Assembly: GCA_945950065.1 (NCBI GenBank) | Contig: CAMFGQ010000035.1 | Span: forward strand, 1-11,910 | Direction: 5' to 3' | Length of the DNA stretch: 11,910 nucleotides | Source of the DNA: an uncultured Clostridia bacterium | GTDB lineage: Bacteria > Bacillota > Clostridia > Peptostreptococcales > Acidaminobacteraceae | Shown here: positions 1 through 6,196 of the stretch, in pieces | Position numbering within the stretch: the stretch's first letter is position 1 | Layout: every line of letters begins with the position of its first letter | Position numbers and translations under genes: made by a program | The notes under the pieces: generated by a model | What the model was told of the DNA's origin: nothing | Seen by the model: the letters and a program-made list of their open reading frames with translations, nothing else | Databases searched by the model: none

Positions 1-15
1 AACTAAACACATATA

Positions 16-24
16 AAGGAGGTG
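16..24 (+). promoter_or_regulatory. Ribosome binding site of the HTH-PfkB kinase gene
   Basis: AAAGGAGGT lies a few bases before the ATG at 27, a near-perfect Shine-Dalgarno that fixes the start. Only 26 bases precede the gene, so its promoter, and any co-transcribed upstream gene such as a nucleoside transporter, lies outside the window. Confidence 0.85.
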
Positions 25-26
25 TC

Positions 27-1130
27 ATGACAAGAAGAGAAGAAGAACTGCTGGACCTCATTAAAAAGGATCCCATGGCGACACAACAGGAACTGGCTGA
101 TGCTCTAGGCATCACACGTTCCTCAGTAGCTGTCCACTTGAGTTCTCTTATGAAAAAAGGAAAAATTAAAGGAAGAGCCTATATCATTGAGGAAGAGGAA
201 AAGCTCTGTGTCATTGGTGGCATGAATGTAGATCTTCAGGGATTCCCCTTGACAGAAATGAAACTTCATGACTCCAATCCAGGACGAATCCTTCGCTCCC
301 CTGGAGGAGTGGGAAGGAACCTTGCAGAGACCCTAGCAAAGCTAGGTGTCTCGGTTCGCCTTATCTCTGCCCTTGGACAAGATGAAGATGGGAGCTATCT
401 CTTAGAGCACACCAAGTCCTGGGGAGTGGATACAAGTGATGTTCTACTCTCAGCCTCTGGACATACTTCGGTTTATCTTTCCCTGATGGATAAGGATGGA
501 GATATGCTTGCAGCCCTGAATCAGATGGAGATTTTGGAGGAAGTGGACATTCCTTATCTTGAGAGTAAAAGGGAGATTCTAAAAAGAGCGCCTGCCTTAG
601 TTCTAGATGCCAATCTAAAGGAGGAGGTACTGCTCTATCTCTGTCAGGAGTATGAAGAGAAGAAGATTTTTGCAGAAGCAGTCTCAGCTACCAAGGTGTT
701 AAAACTGAGAGACTGCTTACCTTATCTTTATAGCATCAAGCCCAATTTGCTTGAGTTGGAGTCCCTAGTGGGAAAAAAGCTTTCCAGCATGAAGGACTAT
801 AAAGAAGCCCTTAAACAACTTCTTGATACTGGACTAAAAAGTATCTTTCTAACCTTGGGAGCAAGAGGCGTTCTCTGTGCAACCAAGGATGCACTCTTTC
901 TTGTAAAAGGAAAACCAAGGGTGCTAAGAAGTGCTACAGGAGCAGGCGATGCCTTTTTTGCAGGAAGCATTGCTGGACTTATGAAAGGCATGAGCTTTGA
1001 AGAGGCAAGTATCTTTGCACAAGGTGCAGCCCTGCTGACCCTAGAAGAAGAAGGAACACTAGGAAGAATGAATGTTGAAGAGATTAAAAAGAGAAGAAAG
1101 GATGTTGAGGTAGAACACCTCTCATGGTAA
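27..1130 (+). CDS. HTH-PfkB family kinase, probable pseudouridine kinase
   Basis: A 367-residue ribokinase/PfkB-family sugar kinase with an N-terminal DNA-binding domain. Residues about 3-55 form a winged helix-turn-helix (ELADALGITRSSVAVHLSSL, then a basic wing). The kinase fold starts at CVIGGMNVDL (61-70). The PfkB signature GGVGRN is at 93-98, the KPN motif at 238-240, and the ATP/anion-hole motif TGAGDAFFAG at 304-313 with catalytic base Asp308. The gene sits 4 bases before psuG, so its likely substrate is pseudouridine, phosphorylated to pseudouridine-5'-phosphate in the cytoplasm. The substrate is inferred from context, because PfkB kinases cannot be told apart by motif alone. The HTH fusion recalls E. 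coli YeiI-type kinases. It suggests, but does not prove, that the protein also acts as a regulator, perhaps of its own operon. The start is set by AAAGGAGGT. Confidence 0.88.
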   Translation: MTRREEELLDLIKKDPMATQQELADALGITRSSVAVHLSSLMKKGKIKGRAYIIEEEEKLCVIGGMNVDLQGFPLTEMKLHDSNPGRILRSPGGVGRNLAETLAKLGVSVRLISALGQDEDGSYLLEHTKSWGVDTSDVLLSASGHTSVYLSLMDKDGDMLAALNQMEILEEVDIPYLESKREILKRAPALVLDANLKEEVLLYLCQEYEEKKIFAEAVSATKVLKLRDCLPYLYSIKPNLLELESLVGKKLSSMKDYKEALKQLLDTGLKSIFLTLGARGVLCATKDALFLVKGKPRVLRSATGAGDAFFAGSIAGLMKGMSFEEASIFAQGAALLTLEEEGTLGRMNVEEIKKRRKDVEVEHLSW

Positions 1131-1134
1131 AAAC

Positions 1135-2049
1135 ATGTTAGTGATTAAAGAAGAAGTAAAACAAGCTTTAGAAGAAAACCGTCCCGTGGTGGCACTGGAA
1201 TCCACCATCATTACCCACGGTATGCCCTATCCCGAAAATATCCAGACCGCAAAGGAAGTGGAGAACATTTTGAGGGAGCAGGGTGTTGTACCTGCCACCA
1301 TCGCCATCATCGATGGCGTCATGAAAATTGGTTTAAGTGAAGAAGAACTAGAAGCTCTGGCCCAAGCCAAGGATGTGGTGAAGACGAGTAGACGGGATAT
1401 TCCTTATATTCTGGCCAATAAAAAAAGTGGCGCCAGTACCGTAGCAGCCACCATGATCATGGCAAAGATGGCAGGCATCAAGGTTTTTGTCACAGGAGGA
1501 ATTGGTGGAGTACACCGTGGAGCTTCTGAGAGCTTTGACATCTCTGCTGATCTTATGGAGCTTGCTCAAACTGATGTTGCTGTGGTTTGTGCTGGAACCA
1601 AGAGTATTTTGGACATTGAGAAGAGTCTAGAGGTCCTTGAAACTCATGGTGTGCCTGTGTTTGGTTATCAGACAGAGGAATTTCCTGCCTTCTACACACG
1701 AAAGAGCGGCTTTAAAGTAGAGTATTCCCTTGCGTCAGCTGAAGAAGCAGCAGCCATTCTTAAGACAAAATGGGATCTTGGTCTTAAGGGTGGTGTTGTC
1801 ATTGCAAACCCCATCCCCAAAGAGGATGCTTTGGATCAAGAGTACATTGATGGATCCATTGAAAAAGCCATTGAAACAGCAGAAAAACTAGGCATTAAAG
1901 GAAAAGAAATGACTCCCTTCCTTCTTGATGAATTGAAGAGAGTCACGGAGGGTAAATCCCTGCAAGCCAACATTGCCCTTGTTTATAACAATGCTCGTAT
2001 CGGTGGTCAGATTGCAAAAGAACTAGCCCGCTTAGAGCGAGAAGCCTAG
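1135..2049 (+). CDS. psuG: Pseudouridine-5'-phosphate glycosidase
   Basis: A 304-residue protein matching PsuG over its full length (E. coli PsuG is about 312 residues). It splits the C-C glycosidic bond of pseudouridine-5'-phosphate, giving uracil and ribose-5-phosphate, in the cytoplasm. Family landmarks are ALESTIITHGMPYP (20-33), VKTSRRDIP (82-90), VTGGIGGVHRG (119-129), VVCAGTKSILDI (150-161) and the C-terminal QANIALVYNNARIGG (277-291). From memory, the E. coli catalytic residues are Glu31, Lys93, His137, Lys166 (imine-forming) and Asn289. They map to Glu22, Lys83, His127, Lys156 and Asn279 with a constant offset of 9-10, so the enzyme looks intact. The gene starts 4 bases after the kinase stop and has no good Shine-Dalgarno within 15 bases, so it probably depends on translational coupling. 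Its TAG stop lies inside a hairpin. Confidence 0.95.
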   Translation: MLVIKEEVKQALEENRPVVALESTIITHGMPYPENIQTAKEVENILREQGVVPATIAIIDGVMKIGLSEEELEALAQAKDVVKTSRRDIPYILANKKSGASTVAATMIMAKMAGIKVFVTGGIGGVHRGASESFDISADLMELAQTDVAVVCAGTKSILDIEKSLEVLETHGVPVFGYQTEEFPAFYTRKSGFKVEYSLASAEEAAAILKTKWDLGLKGGVVIANPIPKEDALDQEYIDGSIEKAIETAEKLGIKGKEMTPFLLDELKRVTEGKSLQANIALVYNNARIGGQIAKELARLEREA

Positions 2050-2065
2050 GAGGCACCGCCTCCTA
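2047..2065. terminator. Hairpin at the end of psuG, no T-tract
   Basis: TAGGAGGC (2047-2054) and GCCTCCTA (2058-2065) form an 8-bp stem around an ACC loop. The stem includes the psuG stop codon. No T-run follows on either strand, so it is either a weak intrinsic terminator or an RNA 3'-end stabiliser between convergent genes. Confidence 0.45.
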
Positions 2066-2073
2066 ATTGGGTC

Positions 2074-2091
2074 CTCAGCCTCGAGGCTGGG
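2074..2091. terminator. Palindrome at the 3' end of the lipoprotein gene
   Basis: CAGCCTCGAGGCTG (2076-2089) is a perfect 14-base palindrome. With one wobble pair and one more C-G pair it extends to 2074-2091. It contains most of the minus-strand stop codon (2075-2077). No T-tract follows on the minus strand. Together with the hairpin 9 bases away it probably marks the shared end of two convergent transcripts, but termination is inferred. Confidence 0.35.
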
Positions 2092-2551
2092 TTGCATCAC
2101 GAATCACTTTATTGAATGCCACATAGAGATCTTTGAATTCTTTGGGGCCATGGAGGGAAGCTTTTATGCCTTCCCTTTTTTCTTCCTGATCTCCGACCAG
2201 AGTAGCTAATCCCTGAACTTCACCATCTTCTACTGGAAGGTCCATGTCTTGGGGGATGGAAGAGAAGTGTTGCTTGAATAGCTTATCTAATTTGATGAAG
2301 GCACTTGTACTTGCATAGAATGTCTTTTTGTCCATAAGGCTAAGCTCCTCTATGGGAACAGAGAAATCCTCACCTATGTAGATGGCTTGCGTTAAATAGC
2401 CTGATGAATCAAGACGGTTCTCATAGAGATGCCCTTCTTTCGTATAGCGCTGGATTACCTCATGGAAATTTCCTTCATAGCTGGGAGGAGAACAAGAGGT
2501 GAGGAGAAATACAAACAAAAGGAAGAGGACGACTAGATAGTGTTTTTTCAT
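2075..2551 (-). CDS. Small secreted lipoprotein, function unknown
   Basis: A 158-residue protein starting MKKHYLVVLF, with a basic n-region, a strongly hydrophobic core and lipobox LTSC at residues 17-20. Cys20 would be the lipidated residue after signal peptidase II cleavage, leaving the mature protein on the outer face of the membrane. The open frame runs further upstream to 2653, but the ATG at 2551 is preceded by GGAGGTG with 5-base spacing and begins a normal signal peptide, so I chose it. The mature part is short, charged and mildly acidic, with no cysteine beyond the lipobox and no repeat or catalytic motif that I recognise. It is convergent with psuG and divergent from the VOC gene, with only about 87 bases between the two divergent starts. 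I can assign no family. Confidence 0.8.
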   Translation of the reverse strand: MKKHYLVVLFLLFVFLLTSCSPPSYEGNFHEVIQRYTKEGHLYENRLDSSGYLTQAIYIGEDFSVPIEELSLMDKKTFYASTSAFIKLDKLFKQHFSSIPQDMDLPVEDGEVQGLATLVGDQEEKREGIKASLHGPKEFKDLYVAFNKVIRDATQPRG

Positions 2552-2638
2552 GGTTTCACCTCCGAATGTTGATGACTTATCTATGCTTACCCTGAGAGAG
2601 CGGCTTTCAAAAGGGTAGAGATAGAGTGGAGGTGGATG

Positions 2639-2983
2639 ATGAATGTACAACATGTTGCCCTGGTCATACCTGTATCTCGACTGAGAGAATCAGCCAAGTG
2701 GTATGAGCTACTCCTTGAACCTGATGATGAACTGCGTCCCGCTCCCAACATGGTGGAGTACAAGAAGGCTGCCACCTGGATTCAACTCTTGGAAGCGCCT
2801 GTTGTTCCTAGTGCCAATGCGGTGCTCTTTGCCGTGGAGGATCTTGAAATGGAAGTAAGGCGCCTTTCGGAAAAAGGGATTCTCTATGATCCAGTGATCG
2901 AAGATTTGGGGATGGTTCGCTTTGTCAACTTCTTTGATCCAGATGGGAACAAAATAAGCCTTTATGAGATTTTGGGGAAGTGA
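2639..2983 (+). CDS. VOC (glyoxalase/bleomycin-resistance) family protein
   Basis: A compact single-domain vicinal-oxygen-chelate protein of 114 residues. The opening MNVQHVALVIPVSRLRESAKWYELLL shows the typical beta strand with a possible metal-ligand His, then the helix with the WY pair. The end, VRFVNFFDPDGNKISLYEIL, is the classic VOC close, with the DPDGN turn and a final Glu in the usual metal-ligand position. Such small members include lactoylglutathione lyase-like enzymes, antibiotic-binding proteins and many of unknown substrate, so no reaction is assigned. Two ATGs stand in tandem at 2636 and 2639. GGAGG at 2628-2632 is 3 bases from the first and 6 from the second, so the second is preferred. 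A putative terminator follows the gene. Confidence 0.85.
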   Translation: MNVQHVALVIPVSRLRESAKWYELLLEPDDELRPAPNMVEYKKAATWIQLLEAPVVPSANAVLFAVEDLEMEVRRLSEKGILYDPVIEDLGMVRFVNFFDPDGNKISLYEILGK

Positions 2984-3009
2984 TAAAGAGGAGTACTCTA
3001 GCAGGGGAT

Positions 3010-3065
3010 AAGAAGGACTCCCCTTTCAGAAAGGATCTAAAGCAAGCCCCATGGTCCTTCTTTTT
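3010..3065 (+). terminator. Probable terminator after the VOC gene, or leader attenuator of the cupin gene
   Basis: AAGAAGGAC (3010-3018) is complementary to GTCCTTCTT (3054-3062), followed by further Ts to 3065. The 35-base loop holds a small hairpin, CCTTT/AAAGG (3022-3034). A competing stem, AGGGG (3003-3007) with CCCCT (3020-3024), cannot form at the same time without a pseudoknot. The simplest reading is an intrinsic terminator of the VOC transcript. Confidence 0.5.
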
Positions 3066-3176
3066 ACACGCAAAGAAGAATTCCTTTTGATGAACCTAGG
3101 ATCAATTTGTTATCCAAGGGAGGATAGGGGTAAAGTGCTAGTGATCGAAAACATGAGATGAAAAAGAGGAAACGAT
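3066..3176 (+). other. Leader region upstream of the cupin gene
   Basis: About 110 bases with no open reading frame of note. A weak promoter candidate is TTGTTA (3107-3112), an 18-base gap, then TAAAGT (3131-3136), four of six matches in each box. An imperfect inverted repeat with GGAT and ATCC ends spans 3099-3115 and could be an operator. The ribosome binding site GAGGA (3166-3170) is 6 bases before the ATG. None of these is strong except the binding site. Confidence 0.3.
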
Positions 3177-3818
3177 ATGTGGACAACAAAAACAATTGAC
3201 AGTTTAAAGGATTTTCCTGTCCAAAAGGGACAGATTATAAGTGAGCATCTTTGGAATGAGCCTTCGGTTTCCCTTATGGCCTATGGCTTTGACAAAGAGG
3301 AAGAATTAAGTGAAGAGGTTATCTTTTCTCCCATGCTCTACTATGTGATTAAAGGGAAGGCAAGACTCGATCTAGCTGAGGAGAAGCTAATCCTTAATAA
3401 AGGTGAGATCTGCCTGGTTCCCGCATCGGTCAGCAGATCTTTTACTGCTGAAGAAGAACTGATAACCTTAATGATTACCTTGAAGGAGGATCCAGTGATT
3501 CAAAATCTAGACAAAGAAAAAGTACTCAATCTCTTTGATGAAATTCCCTATGAAGAGGGAAGAATTGCTACCAAGACCCTGGTGCGTGATGATAAACTCA
3601 ACATGACCCTAGCTTCCTTTAGTGGACAACAGGAGCTTAGCACCCATGCTGCTCCAGGGGATGCGCTTGTGCTGGCACTGGATGGAGAAGCCAGAATTGT
3701 CATTGATCAGGAAGAGTTCATCGTTAAAAAAGGAGACAGCATCATCATGCCAGGTGGCATACCCCACAGCGTACATGTTGACTCTCTCTTCAAAATGCTT
3801 TTAATCGTTTCTAAATAG
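3177..3818 (+). CDS. Two-domain cupin protein
   Basis: A 213-residue cytoplasmic protein built of two cupin barrels, residues about 25-105 and 140-212. The second keeps the cupin motifs: a possible metal His157 in ELSTHAAPGD, and GDSIIMPGGIPHSVH (186-200), which fits G(X)5PxGxxH with His197 and a neighbouring His200. The first has the fold pattern (YYVIKGKARLDL ... NKGEICLVPASVSRSF) but no histidine in the ligand positions, so it is probably structural or metal-free. No DNA-binding domain is present, so this is not an AraC-type regulator. The substrate cannot be read from the sequence; bicupins include dioxygenases, isomerases and sugar- or effector-binding proteins. The stop codon is inside the terminator stem that separates this gene from the AmmeMemoRadiSam genes. 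Confidence 0.85.
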   Translation: MWTTKTIDSLKDFPVQKGQIISEHLWNEPSVSLMAYGFDKEEELSEEVIFSPMLYYVIKGKARLDLAEEKLILNKGEICLVPASVSRSFTAEEELITLMITLKEDPVIQNLDKEKVLNLFDEIPYEEGRIATKTLVRDDKLNMTLASFSGQQELSTHAAPGDALVLALDGEARIVIDQEEFIVKKGDSIIMPGGIPHSVHVDSLFKMLLIVSK

Positions 3819-3837
3819 CTCAATTGAGCTATTTTTT
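3813..3837 (+). terminator. Intrinsic terminator after the cupin gene
   Basis: AAATAGCTC and GAGCTATTT pair perfectly (9 bp) around an AATT loop at 3813-3834, followed by Ts to 3837. The stem contains the cupin TAG stop. The start codon of the next gene is only 22 bases past the T-run and I see no promoter between, so the downstream genes probably rely on read-through. Confidence 0.82.
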
Positions 3838-3858
3838 CTAGAGAGGAGAAGAATCTTT

Positions 3859-5199
3859 ATGAAACCTATTGTTGCAGCAGCCCTTCTACCTCATCCACCT
3901 ATTCTCCTTCCTGAGGTAGGGAAAGGAGAAGAGAGGGTGATCCATCAAACCAAAGAAGCCATGGAAGAGGTGGCCAGACGCTTTGGTGCAAAAGAAGCGG
4001 ATACCTTAATTCTGATTAGCCCTCATGGTGCACTCTTTCGTGATACCATTACCACCATTGATGCAGAACTCTTAGAGGGGGATCTGGCAAACTTTGGTGC
4101 ATCGCAAGTCAAGATTCGCTATGAAACGGATCTGGAGTTTGTGCGTGAACTCTATGCACTCTGTTATGAGAAGGAATTCCCTTTACTTCTTTTAGATGAA
4201 AAGTTAGCAGGAGATTATGGCCTCTCTACTTCTCTTGATCATGGTGCCATGGTCCCATTGTATTTTTTGGAAAGCAGTTGGAAGAAAAGACCAAAACTCG
4301 TTCACATCAATTATGGACTGCTCCCTCCAGAGGACTTAAGCTATTTTGGTCATCTTCTTGAGGCAACCCTTAAGAAGCTAGGAAGAAAAGCACTGATTAT
4401 TGCTTCGGGAGATCTATCCCACCGCCTCAGTGATGAAGGTTCCTATGGCTTTCAAAAGGAAGGTCCACTCTTTGATGAAGAGATTCAGCGAATTCTGGGG
4501 GAAGGCACATTAGATAATCTTCTTCAGATTCCTGAGGATTTCGCTGAAAAAGCAGGTGAATGTGGCCTGCGAAGTCTGCAGATTCTGCAAGGCTCCCTAG
4601 AGGGAGTAGGGCTTACAACGGAAAATCTTAGCTATGAAGGACCGTGGGGAGTAGGTTATCTTGTATCTTATCTTGAACCAGTAAAAGAGGAAAAGAGTCT
4701 CATTGTTGAGCTTGTCGAAGAGACTCTTGATCATTACTTTGAAACAGGCGATACCCTAATTCCTGATGAGAAATATCAATCCCTACTGGAAAAACCTGGA
4801 GCTTGTTTTGTCAGTTACCACTTATTTGGTCAGCTCCGTGGTTGCATAGGAACACTTTTTCCCACCAAAGCCACTCTCGCTGAAGAAATCATTTCCAATG
4901 CTCTCAGCGCTGCCTTAGAAGATTCTCGCTTTTCTCCCTTAGAAAAGAAAGAAAGAGAGAATCTGGTGATTGGCGTAGATCTCCTGGGAGAACCAGAAGA
5001 AACAACCCTAGATGGCCTTGACCCAAAGAACTATGGAGTCATCGTTAAAAAAGGACAGAGGGTCGGTGTCTTGCTACCAGATTTACCCGGCATTGATACC
5101 GTGGAGGAGCAAGTGTCCATTGCAAGAAAAAAGGCCTATATTTGGGAAGAGGAAGAGGTAGAGCTTCTTCGCTTTAAGGTGGATCGCTATGGCGACTAA
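3859..5199 (+). CDS. AmmeMemoRadiSam system protein: Memo-like/LigB domain fused to AMMECR1
   Basis: A 446-residue fusion of two parts that are often separate genes. Residues 1 to about 272 form a Memo-like domain of the class III extradiol dioxygenase (LigB) fold. Landmarks are LLPHPPILLPEVG (9-21, His12), LISPHG (52-57, His56), STSLDHGAMVPLYFL (123-137, His128), IIASGDLSHRL (180-190, His188) and ECGLRSLQIL (234-243). A helical linker at about 275-300 leads to the AMMECR1 domain (about 300-446), with PGACFVSYHLFGQLRGCIGT (313-332; LRGCIG is its signature) and the helix ALEDSRFSPL. Memo/AMMECR1 proteins usually sit with a radical SAM enzyme, as here, and the biochemical role of the set is to my knowledge not established. 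His12 and His56 suggest metal binding. The ribosome binding site AGAGGAG is about 10 bases from the ATG. The last 11 bases overlap the next gene, so the two are co-translated. Confidence 0.93.
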   Translation: MKPIVAAALLPHPPILLPEVGKGEERVIHQTKEAMEEVARRFGAKEADTLILISPHGALFRDTITTIDAELLEGDLANFGASQVKIRYETDLEFVRELYALCYEKEFPLLLLDEKLAGDYGLSTSLDHGAMVPLYFLESSWKKRPKLVHINYGLLPPEDLSYFGHLLEATLKKLGRKALIIASGDLSHRLSDEGSYGFQKEGPLFDEEIQRILGEGTLDNLLQIPEDFAEKAGECGLRSLQILQGSLEGVGLTTENLSYEGPWGVGYLVSYLEPVKEEKSLIVELVEETLDHYFETGDTLIPDEKYQSLLEKPGACFVSYHLFGQLRGCIGTLFPTKATLAEEIISNALSAALEDSRFSPLEKKERENLVIGVDLLGEPEETTLDGLDPKNYGVIVKKGQRVGVLLPDLPGIDTVEEQVSIARKKAYIWEEEEVELLRFKVDRYGD

Positions 5200-6037
5200 A
5201 GCACTCTATTGGGAAAGGGTGGAGGGAGGAGTTCGTTGTAAGCTCTGTCCCCATCACTGTAGATTAAATGAAGGACAGCGAGGTATCTGCGGCGTACGAC
5301 AGTGCCTAGATGGTGAGCTTCTTAGCCTCAGTGATGGCTACATCACATCCTGGGGATATGATCCCATTGAGAAAAAGCCTTTGACACATTTTAGGGAGGG
5401 AAGTGTCATTTTCTCCATAGGGGGTCAGGGCTGTAACTTTCACTGTGATTTCTGCCAGAATCACAGACTGTTAAGTGTTGACGTTCCAAGGCGTCCAGTC
5501 AGTGATGAAGAGCTTGTTGAGGCTGCCACAGCCCATGGTTCCATTGGGATTGCCTATACCTACAATGAACCTCTTGTGAACTATGAAATGGTTCTACGGC
5601 TAGCTAAAAAAATGAGAGAGGCGGGTCTTATCAATGTGGTGGTGAGCAACGGCTACATCGAGCTAGAGCCACTGCATGAGCTTTTACCATATGTTGACGC
5701 ATGGAACATCGATTATAAATTCAATGATCCCATCTATCGCTCTGTCTCAGGTGGCGGGGAAGAAGTGGTGCTTCGCACCATTTCTGAAGTGAGTGCTGCT
5801 AGCCATGTGGAGGTAACCACACTTCTTATTCCTGGAAGAAATACCCAGGGAGAAGTGTTTCAAGGTATGATGGAAAGGTTGTCCACTATAGATGAGGAGA
5901 TTCCTCTTCATTTGAGTAGGTATTATCCTGCTTACCGTTGCAGTTTGCCGGCTACGCCACATGAGGACATGTTTCGCTGTTATCAGATTGCCAAGAAATA
6001 CATGAAGACTGTGGAACTTGGTAACATGCCGTTATAA
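5189..6037 (+). CDS. AmmeMemoRadiSam system radical SAM enzyme (short form)
   Basis: A 282-residue radical SAM protein. The cluster motif CNFHCDFC (82-89) carries Cys82, Cys86 and Cys89, which would hold the [4Fe-4S] cluster that reductively cleaves S-adenosylmethionine. An N-terminal cysteine group (Cys17, Cys20, Cys24, Cys34, Cys39; CKLCPHHC ... GICGVRQC) is typical of this PflA-activase-like family. Further landmarks are GYDPIEKKPLTHF (56-68), YTYNEPLVNYE, and LSRYYPAYRC near the end. The ATG lies within the last codons of the Memo/AMMECR1 gene, with AAGGTGG 6 bases upstream. The protein ends at VELGNMPL. As I recall the family, many members continue some 40 residues from this point into a cysteine-containing tail (CPNCG-like), which is absent here. 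An intrinsic terminator follows. The product modified is unknown; the Memo/AMMECR1 partner is the natural candidate. Confidence 0.93.
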   Translation: MATKALYWERVEGGVRCKLCPHHCRLNEGQRGICGVRQCLDGELLSLSDGYITSWGYDPIEKKPLTHFREGSVIFSIGGQGCNFHCDFCQNHRLLSVDVPRRPVSDEELVEAATAHGSIGIAYTYNEPLVNYEMVLRLAKKMREAGLINVVVSNGYIELEPLHELLPYVDAWNIDYKFNDPIYRSVSGGGEEVVLRTISEVSAASHVEVTTLLIPGRNTQGEVFQGMMERLSTIDEEIPLHLSRYYPAYRCSLPATPHEDMFRCYQIAKKYMKTVELGNMPL

Positions 6038-6088
6038 ATAGCGGTTTTAGGTGTTAGATAATAACAATGTTAAGGCTTTAATATAGGT

Positions 6089-6116
6089 AAAATAAGACGA
6101 TATCGTCTTATTTTTT
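6089..6116 (+). terminator. Intrinsic terminator after the AmmeMemoRadiSam genes
   Basis: A perfect palindrome with arms AAATAAGACG (6089-6098) and CGTCTTATTT (6105-6114) around ATAT is followed by TT, C and more Ts. The high-quality stem and T-rich tail close the transcript about 50 bases after the radical SAM stop. Confidence 0.85.
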
Positions 6117-6134
6117 CTTTGTCAAAGATGTAAG

Positions 6135-6163
6135 TTGAAGGGGTGGTGAATCATCTTTACAAT
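6135..6163 (+). promoter_or_regulatory. SigA-type promoter of the AGCS symporter gene
   Basis: TTGAAG (-35, 6135-6140) and TACAAT (-10, 6158-6163) are separated by 17 bases. Four and five of six positions match the consensus. Transcription would begin near 6170, just before the ribosome binding site AAAGGAG (6185-6191). A second TACAAT at 6173-6178 lacks a matching -35. Confidence 0.6.
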
Positions 6164-6196
6164 TGATATGAGTACAATTCGAAGAAAGGAGTCCTT

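Noticed and set aside
2552..2638. Divergent promoters between the lipoprotein and VOC genes, for example TTGAAA on the minus strand at 2610-2605
   Set aside because: I could not find a -10 box at 16-18 bases on either strand good enough to annotate, although promoters must lie here or nearby.
2552..2653. N-terminal extension of the lipoprotein reading frame by 34 residues
   Set aside because: It would overlap the VOC start and bury the signal peptide. The internal ATG at 2551 has an excellent ribosome binding site and starts a proper lipoprotein signal.
2984..3010. AGAGGAGTACTCTAGC-like segment recalling a preQ1-I riboswitch
   Set aside because: The A-rich tail and the pseudoknot partner expected for preQ1-I are missing, and no queuosine gene is nearby.
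3067..3075. CACGCAAAG, resembling the conserved piece of the c-di-GMP-I (GEMM) riboswitch
   Set aside because: The rest of the aptamer, including the second helix and the tetraloop receptor parts, is absent, so it is a chance nine-base match.
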